In this document: piece after piece, positions 1-4,899 of the stretch | Position numbering within the stretch: the stretch's first letter is position 1 | Layout of the letters: the number at the start of each line of letters is the position of its first letter | Assembly (NCBI GenBank): GCA_002451065.1 | Contig: DKBC01000016.1 | Coordinates: forward strand, 1 to 5,460 | Length of the DNA stretch: 5,460 nucleotides | DNA from: Betaproteobacteria bacterium UBA6910 | GTDB lineage: Bacteria > Pseudomonadota > Gammaproteobacteria > Burkholderiales > UBA6910 | Direction: 5' to 3' | The notes under the pieces: model-generated | Seen by the model: only the letters and a program-made list of their open reading frames with translations | Databases searched by the model: none | Told to the model about the DNA's origin: nothing | Program-made: the position numbers and the translations under genes

Positions 1-461
1 AGGATGCCCAGGGTGCCGCCGGCGCAGATGGCGCCAGTGGCCAGCGCCGGCTTCACACCCCGGCGCAGCATCTCGGGCACGCCGATCTTGCCGATGGCGG
101 CGGCGGTGGCCGGTGACGAGCCGCAGATGGCGGAGAACATGCCGCAGGCGAGGATGTTGGCGATCACCAGGCCCCCGGGCACTCGCGCCAGCCAGCGGTA
201 GAGCGATTCGTAGATGTCCTTGCCGGCGGCCGAGACACCGATGGCTGCGCCCAGCAGGATGAACAGGGGAATGGTGAGCAGCGCAAACGACGACAACTCG
301 TCCATGAAGGTATTGGCGAGAACCGCCAGGCTGGTGGGTCCCTGGAAAGTCACCAGGAAGCCGACCGACACCAGGATCAATCCCCAGGCGATGGGAAGCC
401 CGGAGAACAGCACCAGCAGCGTCACCGCCAGCAGCAGCAGGCCGATCTGGGAATCGCTCAA
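1..461 (-). CDS. dctM: TRAP transporter large permease subunit DctM (partial, C-terminus beyond left edge)
   Basis: This is the large inner-membrane subunit of a tripartite ATP-independent periplasmic (TRAP) transporter, the part that carries out ion-coupled uptake of the substrate delivered by DctP. 153 codons are visible of a family that is usually about 425-450 residues. The fragment is strongly hydrophobic, with membrane segments near residues 5-38, 56-76 and 97-115. It carries DctM hallmarks: IPLFILLGAAIG (64-75), GMFSAICGSSPATAAAIG (107-124), then the PEMLRRG loop (129-135) and the start of the GTLGI segment at the window edge. The start is TTG at 461-459, because no ATG or GTG lies upstream in frame before the family similarity begins and the first internal ATG (residue 53) would remove the first membrane segment. 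The start overlaps the dctQ stop as TTGA, indicating translational coupling. Identity is secure; the substrate is not shown by this subunit. Confidence 0.95.
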   Translation of the reverse strand, partial: MSDSQIGLLLLAVTLLVLFSGLPIAWGLILVSVGFLVTFQGPTSLAVLANTFMDELSSFALLTIPLFILLGAAIGVSAAGKDIYESLYRWLARVPGGLVIANILACGMFSAICGSSPATAAAIGKIGVPEMLRRGVKPALATGAICAGGTLGI

Positions 462-940
462 GCGCTCGGCTCCCGCTGCCGGAACAACTCCGCCAGATAC
501 TGCAGCGCGGTGAGCCCCAGGCCGATGGGCATGGTGGCGTACAACGGCCACCTGGGCGGGTTCCACAGGCTGCCGGTGCGCTCGCCCTCCGCCAGTGCTT
601 TCCAGGCAAGCTCGCCCCCGATCCAGGCCAGGTATACGCATACCAGGAGCCCGATGACCGCGATGGCGATATGCAGCGGGCGGCGCAAGGCATCAGGCGC
701 GAAATATCCCAGCAGGTCGGCGCCCACGTGGCCCCGGGTCTTGAGACAGTAGGGCGAACCCAGGAATATCGCCGCCACCATGAGGTAGACGGCGGATTCC
801 AGCTCCCAGAAGGTGGAGTGGCCCAGCGCGCGGTAGATCACCATCCAGGTGACGATGAGGGACGCCGCGAACAGCAGCACCGAGGCAGCGATCGCCGCCG
901 CCACGGCGATCGCATCCATCAGGCGCACATAGGCCCGCAT
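458..940 (-). CDS. dctQ: TRAP transporter small permease subunit DctQ
   Basis: This is the small inner-membrane subunit of the TRAP transporter, 160 residues, typical for the family. Four membrane segments are visible near residues 8-34, 45-62, 86-108 and 133-152. Family features are R37 with the following FWELE (44-48), the KTRGHVGADLL stretch (67-77) after the second helix, and WNPPRWPLYATMPIG (126-140) leading into the last helix. A longer reading frame extends upstream to 1069, but it would run back into dctP. The ATG at 940 is chosen because it follows a GGGGAGG ribosome binding site (948-954) by 7 bases and begins just before the first helix. It lies 38 bases after dctP and its TGA overlaps the dctM TTG start, so the three genes form one transcription unit in the usual P-Q-M order. 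Confidence 0.95.
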   Translation of the reverse strand: MRAYVRLMDAIAVAAAIAASVLLFAASLIVTWMVIYRALGHSTFWELESAVYLMVAAIFLGSPYCLKTRGHVGADLLGYFAPDALRRPLHIAIAVIGLLVCVYLAWIGGELAWKALAEGERTGSLWNPPRWPLYATMPIGLGLTALQYLAELFRQREPSA

Positions 941-947
941 GGCATGG

Positions 948-954
948 CCTCCCC
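948..954 (-). promoter_or_regulatory. Ribosome binding site of dctQ
   Basis: GGGGAGG on the minus strand lies 7 bases before the ATG at 940. It decides this start over the longer in-frame extension. It sits partly inside a CCCCGGGG palindrome (951-958) in the short dctP-dctQ gap. Confidence 0.7.
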
Positions 955-978
955 GGGGTATCTGCCGGCCCGCGCCGC

Positions 979-1962
979 CTATTGCGTGATCAGGTTCAGG
1001 AGTTCTTTGCCGTTGGGCGTCTTGGACTGGTACTCCACCCAGGCCGTCTTCTTGGCCAGCGCGACCCAAGCATCGTACTCCGCCTTGGTGAGCTGGCGCA
1101 CCTGGGCTCCGGCCTTGGTGAAGGCGGCCTCCATGTCCTTGGTGGCGTTGACCTGGTCCTTGGTGAAATACTGGTCGCTGATGTCAGCGGCCTCCTGGAA
1201 CGCCTTTCTCTGGGCCGGCGTCAGCTTGTCCCAGGCCTGCTTGGACATCACCAGCGGCTGCAGCAACATCCACAGGGTGTAGTCGCCCCCCACCGTCGCG
1301 TACTTGGTCTGCTCGTAGAGGCGGAAGCTGACGAAGCTTTCCGCCGAAGTGAGCGCGCCGCTCAGGACCCCGGACTGCAGGGCGGGATAAATCTCGGAAG
1401 ACGGCATGTTGTGGACCGAAGCACCGGCTTCCTTGAGCATGGCCTCGAAAGTGGGATCCGCAGCGCGCATGGACAAGCCCTTCACGGTGTCCGGTCCGCC
1501 CACCGCACGCTCCTTGGTGGCAAAGCCACCGGGCGTCCACCACCAGGTGACAATGTGGATCCCGTTCGCCTCGGCGATCTCCTGCAGCTTCGCCTGGAAT
1601 TTGGAGCCCTTGAGCGCCATGGCACGGTCCAGGGAGTTGATGGTGCCCGGCATGATCACGATGGAGAAATCAGGGATCTTGCCTACCGCGTAGGAAAGGG
1701 GAAAGATGGCCATCTCCAGCGTTCCCGCCTGCATGGCGTCCAGCTGCGCGTTGGGCTTGATGCCCAGGGACTGGGCCGGGTAGATGCGGAACTTGATGCT
1801 CGGGTCGCGCTTGTTCACCTCTTCCACGAACAGCCGTGCCGCCCGGTCCCGGGCGTCGGTGTTGGCCTTCCACTGGTGGGAAATCTTGATTTCCTGGGCC
1901 GCCACGGTCCCGGCGAATACGAGCGCGGCCGCGGCCGCAAGAAGTTTGCCTGTCCAATTCAT
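979..1962 (-). CDS. dctP: TRAP transporter substrate-binding protein DctP
   Basis: This is the periplasmic solute receptor of the TRAP system, 327 residues, normal for the family. It has an N-terminal Sec signal peptide: charged MNWTGK, a hydrophobic Ala/Leu core (7-20), and a likely cut after A22 (VAA before QEIKISHQW). The mature protein shows the DctP fold pattern: ISHQW near the start, the LDAMQAGTLEMAIF strand (74-87), the region around R166 (GLSMRAADP, the position of the carboxylate-binding arginine in this family), and SSEIYPALQSGVLSG (188-202). The usual Asp-Gly after this segment is replaced by Ser-Gly, and residues 140-142 are three tryptophans, so it belongs to a divergent subgroup. 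R166 supports a carboxylate ligand; malonate or a related acid is inferred only from the neighbouring decarboxylase and CoA-transferase. The ATG is supported by an AGGAGG site 8 bases upstream. Confidence 0.95.
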   Translation of the reverse strand: MNWTGKLLAAAAALVFAGTVAAQEIKISHQWKANTDARDRAARLFVEEVNKRDPSIKFRIYPAQSLGIKPNAQLDAMQAGTLEMAIFPLSYAVGKIPDFSIVIMPGTINSLDRAMALKGSKFQAKLQEIAEANGIHIVTWWWTPGGFATKERAVGGPDTVKGLSMRAADPTFEAMLKEAGASVHNMPSSEIYPALQSGVLSGALTSAESFVSFRLYEQTKYATVGGDYTLWMLLQPLVMSKQAWDKLTPAQRKAFQEAADISDQYFTKDQVNATKDMEAAFTKAGAQVRQLTKAEYDAWVALAKKTAWVEYQSKTPNGKELLNLITQ

Positions 1963-1970
1963 GGTGACGT

Positions 1971-1976
1971 CCTCCT
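1971..1976 (-). promoter_or_regulatory. Ribosome binding site of dctP
   Basis: A perfect AGGAGG on the minus strand ends 8 bases before the dctP ATG. It is the strongest Shine-Dalgarno sequence in the window, in keeping with the need for excess binding protein over the membrane subunits. Confidence 0.85.
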
Positions 1977-1984
1977 GGTAGGTT

Positions 1985-2008
1985 GCCCCACACAGCGAAC
2001 CGCGGGGC
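1985..2008 (-). promoter_or_regulatory. Possible small hairpin in the dctP leader
   Basis: GCCCC (2008-2004) and GGGGC (1989-1985) can pair on the minus strand, and GCG/CGC around a GTT loop can pair inside. The structure would sit just upstream of the dctP ribosome binding site without hiding it. It has no U tract, so it is not a terminator. In such GC-rich DNA it could be chance. Confidence 0.2.
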
Positions 2009-2041
2009 GGAAGTGGATCTTGGAATGGTTGTAGCCGGGCA

Positions 2042-2071
2042 AGGGTAGGAGCCGGTGATTCGCGTTGTCAA
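2042..2071 (-). promoter_or_regulatory. Candidate sigma-70 promoter for dctPQM
   Basis: On the minus strand a perfect TTGACA (2071-2066) is followed after 18 bases by TACCCT (2047-2042). The -35 is consensus; the -10 matches only the key first, second and last positions. Transcription would start near 2035 and give a leader of about 70 bases before the dctP ATG. It lies in the 137-base gap after the decarboxylase, where a separate promoter for the transporter is plausible. Apart from this, the possible hairpin and the ribosome binding site, nothing else stands out in the gap. Confidence 0.4.
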
Positions 2072-2099
2072 GGATGCGACGCAGCATTCGGGTTTCGCC

Positions 2100-3497
2100 T
2101 CATCCCGTTCCGGTGGTCGCGGCGCGTTGGGCCTCCTTGCGCAGCCGCTTGATTTCCGGCGCCTCATCAATCCGGCCGTCCCGGACATAGGCCTCCACGT
2201 TGTCCTCAATGGCGTCCGGATCGTAACGGTAATTGACCATCAACCCAAAGGATTGCGCGAGGCCCTTGCGCGAGGTGTCGGCGAGCCAGTTCAGGCGCTC
2301 AATGCGCGCGCCGTTGCCGAAGTGAAAGCGGGCCACCGGATCCACCGGCCGTCCCTGATCCTTTACCTCGGTCAGGTAACGCGCCGCGACGCGGAGCAGT
2401 GGCGCCCGCAATGCATCGGCCAGGGCAGGAGATCGGTGCCACTCGTCGCCCGCAAGAATGGCGGGCAAGGCCGCCGAGCGGTCTTTTTCTCCGGCAGCCT
2501 CCGCGATCAGCCTGAGTTCCGCCGCGGAGGCGGTCGCCTCAAGTTCCTGCGCGTTGGCCCGCAGCCAGCGGCGGAACTGGGGCATGGGAGAGAGCGTGGC
2601 AAAGGTCTTGAGCCTCGGATAGTCCCGTTTGAGGTCGTCGATCACCCGCTTCAGCAGAAAGTTGCCGAAGGAAATGCCGCGGAAGCCCGGCTGGGTGTTG
2701 GAGATGGAATAGAAGATGGCGGCCTCGGCGCGTTGGGCGTCAAGCACCGGAGCAGCCTCGTCCAGCAGATGTTGGACGTTGTCGGCGAGGCCCCTGGTGA
2801 GCGCGATTTCGACGAAGATCAGCGGCTCCATGGGCATGCGGGGATGGAAGAACGCATAGCAGCGGCGGTCAGAGTCGAGACGGTTCCTGAGATCGTCCCA
2901 GGACCGGATCTCGTGCACCGCCTCGTACTTCATGAGCTTCTCCAGCAGGGTGGCCGGCGAGTTCCAGGTGATGCGCTGGAGTTCCAGAAAGCCCACATCA
3001 AACCAAGCCGACAGCCGGGCTGCCAGCTCCCGGTCGAGCACGGCGAGTTCCCGGTCCTGATCCAGGAAACGCAACAGGTCGGCGCGCAGGTCCACCAGGA
3101 ATTTCACGCCTTGAGGAAGGGCGTTGAACTGGGTCAGGATGCGGATCCGCGCCGAGCGCATGGCGGCCCGCAGTTCCGCCTCCGCGTCCCATTGAGCCGG
3201 GGTTCCAATGGCCGCCTGGTATGCGTTGTGAGCCCGCTCCACCGCCCTGGGGTCGGGGCCGAATTCGAGGGCAATCAGTCGCAGAAACTCGTGCCGGCCA
3301 GCATCGTCGAGCTGGAGGTAGGTTTCGCCGAGGCTCGCGGCGCGCACCCGCGCCGACACTTCTCCGCCCAGCCCCTTGGCGCATTCCTGGAGCTGCTCTC
3401 GAAGCCTGTCCCGCCGTTTCGGAGTGAGCCGGGGGTCCGGCCTCGCCTCCACCCGGAACAGCGAGCGGAGCCGATCGAGGCTATCCCTGACGGTCAC
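2100..3497 (-). CDS. Malonyl-CoA decarboxylase
   Basis: This enzyme converts malonyl-CoA to acetyl-CoA and CO2 (MatA in the rhizobial malonate pathway; MLYCD in animals). From the GTG start it has 465 residues, close to bacterial homologues. The N-terminal half is the helical MCD domain (roughly 1-200). The C-terminal catalytic domain, related to GNAT acetyltransferases, includes FFHPRMPMEPLIFVEIALT (216-234), SISNTQPGFRGISFGNFLLK (264-283), FATLSPMPQFRRWL (299-312) and ARFHFGNGARIERLNWLAD (389-407). S303 and H392 match the Ser-His pair described as catalytic in the family (Ser329 and His423 in the human enzyme). No mitochondrial or peroxisomal type signal is expected; it should be cytoplasmic. 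The start is uncertain: GTG 3497 is the first usable codon after an in-frame TGA at 3512-3510 and has only a weak G-rich site, while a strong site and ATG in the same frame lie at 3569 beyond that TGA. It follows the CoA-transferase by 173 bases and precedes dctP by 137. Confidence 0.93.
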   Translation of the reverse strand: MTVRDSLDRLRSLFRVEARPDPRLTPKRRDRLREQLQECAKGLGGEVSARVRAASLGETYLQLDDAGRHEFLRLIALEFGPDPRAVERAHNAYQAAIGTPAQWDAEAELRAAMRSARIRILTQFNALPQGVKFLVDLRADLLRFLDQDRELAVLDRELAARLSAWFDVGFLELQRITWNSPATLLEKLMKYEAVHEIRSWDDLRNRLDSDRRCYAFFHPRMPMEPLIFVEIALTRGLADNVQHLLDEAAPVLDAQRAEAAIFYSISNTQPGFRGISFGNFLLKRVIDDLKRDYPRLKTFATLSPMPQFRRWLRANAQELEATASAAELRLIAEAAGEKDRSAALPAILAGDEWHRSPALADALRAPLLRVAARYLTEVKDQGRPVDPVARFHFGNGARIERLNWLADTSRKGLAQSFGLMVNYRYDPDAIEDNVEAYVRDGRIDEAPEIKRLRKEAQRAATTGTG

Positions 3498-3509
3498 ATG
3501 GCCCCCATA

Positions 3510-3569
3510 TCAAGCCACCCCGACCGATGGTCGCGGAAGGCGGGCGAGGAGTCGATGCATCCGTCTCAT
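3510..3569 (-). other. Short ORF before the decarboxylase: leader peptide or interrupted N-terminus
   Basis: ATG at 3569-3567 opens a 19-codon reading frame (starting MRRMHRLLARL, five arginines in total) that ends at TGA 3512-3510. It has a GAGGAG ribosome binding site at the ideal 8-base spacing, much better than the site before the annotated decarboxylase GTG. It is in the same frame as the decarboxylase, separated only by the TGA and the codons TAT GGG GGC CAT. It may be a translated leader coupled to the decarboxylase by reinitiation, or the true N-terminus of the enzyme interrupted by a nonsense change or a sequence error. The sequence alone does not decide. Confidence 0.4.
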
Positions 3570-3577
3570 GGGGCGGG

Positions 3578-3583
3578 CTCCTC
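3578..3583 (-). promoter_or_regulatory. Strong ribosome binding site before the short leader ORF
   Basis: GAGGAG on the minus strand lies 8 bases upstream of the ATG at 3569. Its quality and spacing indicate that ribosomes load here rather than at the GTG of the decarboxylase, which has only a run of G (3506-3502) four bases before it. Confidence 0.5.
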
Positions 3584-3644
3584 GAGAGGCGCGCGGTGCG
3601 GAAATCGGCGATACCGGTAAGACGATGATTTTTTCCGGCCACCA

Positions 3645-3674
3645 AGCCTAGGTTCCGCCCAGTCTGACTGTCAA
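3645..3674 (-). promoter_or_regulatory. Candidate sigma-70 promoter for the malonyl-CoA decarboxylase gene
   Basis: On the minus strand TTGACA (3674-3669), overlapping the stop codon of the CoA-transferase gene, is followed after 18 bases by TAGGCT (3650-3645). The -35 is perfect and the -10 is weak. The expected start near 3638 lies about 70 bases before the ATG at 3569. The spacing and the TA..CTTG at the -10 are the same as in the candidate promoter before dctP. The gene could equally be read from an upstream operon promoter outside the window. Confidence 0.35.
3660..3670. repeat. 11-base perfect inverted repeat CAGTCTGACTG
   Basis: Two 5-base arms around a single central base lie right after the CoA-transferase stop and overlap the -35 box of the candidate decarboxylase promoter. 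The loop is too short for an RNA hairpin, so if it matters it would be a protein-binding site. It has no second copy that I noticed before dctP and could be chance. Confidence 0.2.
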
Positions 3675-4882
3675 GCATGCGGCGCAGCACCCGCACTCAC
3701 GACCGCGCCCTCGCGCTCCAGCCGCGAGATCTCTTCCTCGGCGTAACCGATTTCGTGCAGCACCTCCCGGGTGTGCTGGCCGAGCACCGGCGCGGGACGG
3801 ACGGTGCCGCCGGGGGTTTCCGAAAACTTGACGGGCAGGCCCAGGCTCTTGGTCTTTCCGACCCACGGATGCTCGGTCTCCACCACCATCCCGCGCGCCA
3901 GCGTCTGCGGATGTTCCAGCATTTCGGTAATCGACAGCACCGGTCCCACCGGCAGCCCCGCCTGGTCCAGCACCGCCACCCACTCCGCGGTGGTGCGCCG
4001 CTCCAAGTGCGGCGTGAGCGCCGACACCAGCGCTTCCCGGTGCTCCATGCGTCCCGCGTTGTCGGCGAAGCGCGGATCGCGCGCGAGCTCGGGCGCCTCC
4101 AGCACCTTGAGCAGCCGCTCCCAGTTCGCTTGGTTGGCAGCACCGATATTGATCCAGCCATCCCGGGTCGGGAATGCCTGGTAAGGCGCGGTGAGGAGGT
4201 GCGCCGATCCCAGCGGGCCCGGCGACTTTCCGGTGGCGAGGGCGATGGCGGAGTGCCAGTAGGTCTGCATCACCCCCGCCTCGAAGAGCGAGGTGTCCAC
4301 CATCTGTCCCTGCCCGCTGCGCAACCGATGCACGCAGGCGGCCACGATGCCCAGCGCCGCGAGCATGCCGGCGCCGATGTCAGTGACGGGACTCCCGCAC
4401 TTGACGGGTTCCTGTCCCGGTTCCCCGGTGATGCTCATGAGGCCGGACATGCCCTGGGCCACCAAGTCGAATCCCCCCTTCTCCGCATACGGCCCGGTGC
4501 GCCCGAATCCCGAGATGGCGCAGTAGATGAGCCGGGGATTGATCTGGCGCAGCTGCTCGTAGCCCAGCCCGAGCTTCTCCATGGTTCCCGCGCGGTAGTT
4601 TTCGGTGAGCACATCGGCCCCCGCGACCAGCCGCCGCAGCACCTCCTTGCCCGCTTCCAGCTTGAGGTTGAGGGCGATGCCGCGCTTGTTGCGGTTCATC
4701 ATGAGGAAGGCCGCCGACTCCCCCTCCAGTTCCGGCGGCACATAGCGGCGGGTGTCGTCGCCCCCCGGCACCTTCTCGACCTTGATCACGTCCGCCCCCA
4801 TGTCGGCCAGGAGCAGCCCACAGCTGGGGCCGGACATGATGTGAGCCAGTTCGATGACCTTCAGGCCGTCAAGGGGTCCCAT
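3671..4882 (-). CDS. Family III CoA-transferase (CaiB/BaiF type)
   Basis: These enzymes move CoA between carboxylic acids through an aspartyl-CoA thioester; known members act on formate/oxalate, carnitine, glutarate, mesaconate or benzylsuccinate. The protein has 403 residues, normal for the family. Seen in order: PLDGLKVIELAHIMSGP at the N-terminus, LLADMGADVIKVE, NRNKRGIALNL, DVLTENYRAG, ISGFGRTGPYAEKGGFD, then SPVTDIGAG, where D168 is the expected catalytic aspartate, and the C-terminal HPWVGKTKSLGLPVKFSETPG followed by APVLGQHTREVL. The ATG at 4882 is preferred over an in-frame GTG at 4903 because GGGAGGG lies 9 bases upstream and the protein then opens directly on the family motif. With this start it follows the crotonase by 17 bases, so the two are cotranscribed. 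Malonate as acceptor and acetyl-CoA or succinyl-CoA as donor are inferred from the adjacent decarboxylase and transporter; the family alone does not give the substrate. Confidence 0.92.
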   Translation of the reverse strand: MGPLDGLKVIELAHIMSGPSCGLLLADMGADVIKVEKVPGGDDTRRYVPPELEGESAAFLMMNRNKRGIALNLKLEAGKEVLRRLVAGADVLTENYRAGTMEKLGLGYEQLRQINPRLIYCAISGFGRTGPYAEKGGFDLVAQGMSGLMSITGEPGQEPVKCGSPVTDIGAGMLAALGIVAACVHRLRSGQGQMVDTSLFEAGVMQTYWHSAIALATGKSPGPLGSAHLLTAPYQAFPTRDGWINIGAANQANWERLLKVLEAPELARDPRFADNAGRMEHREALVSALTPHLERRTTAEWVAVLDQAGLPVGPVLSITEMLEHPQTLARGMVVETEHPWVGKTKSLGLPVKFSETPGGTVRPAPVLGQHTREVLHEIGYAEEEISRLEREGAVVSAGAAPHA

Positions 4883-4891
4883 CCTCGCGCT

Positions 4892-4898
4892 CCCTCCC
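4892..4898 (-). promoter_or_regulatory. Ribosome binding site of the CoA-transferase
   Basis: GGGAGGG on the minus strand, 9 bases before the ATG at 4882 and just beyond the TGA of the crotonase. It supports the shorter start. The alternative GTG at 4903 overlaps the crotonase stop as GTGA and has only AAGGGGAA immediately before it. Confidence 0.55.
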
Positions 4899-4899
4899 C

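Noticed and set aside
941..1069. 43-residue N-terminal extension of DctQ to an upstream start
   Set aside because: It would overlap the 3' end of dctP, adds a charged sequence without family similarity, and ignores the good ribosome binding site before the ATG at 940.
982..2034. 350-codon open frame on the plus strand
   Set aside because: It is the antisense shadow of dctP; the real gene has a signal peptide, family motifs and an AGGAGG site on the other strand.
2072..2092. Possible terminator hairpin after the decarboxylase (ATGC/GCAT around TGCGTC)
   Set aside because: The stem is only four base pairs with no U tract. It is too weak to call a terminator.
2055..3620. 521-codon open frame on the plus strand
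   Set aside because: It lies opposite the malonyl-CoA decarboxylase, whose motifs are unmistakable. The translation is rich in Arg, Gly, His and Pro without recognisable domains, as expected for the antisense of a GC-rich gene.
3629..3634. Run of six T on the plus strand as a terminator tail
   Set aside because: No plus-strand gene ends here and no stable GC-rich stem precedes it; for the minus-strand transcript it is only a short A run in the leader.
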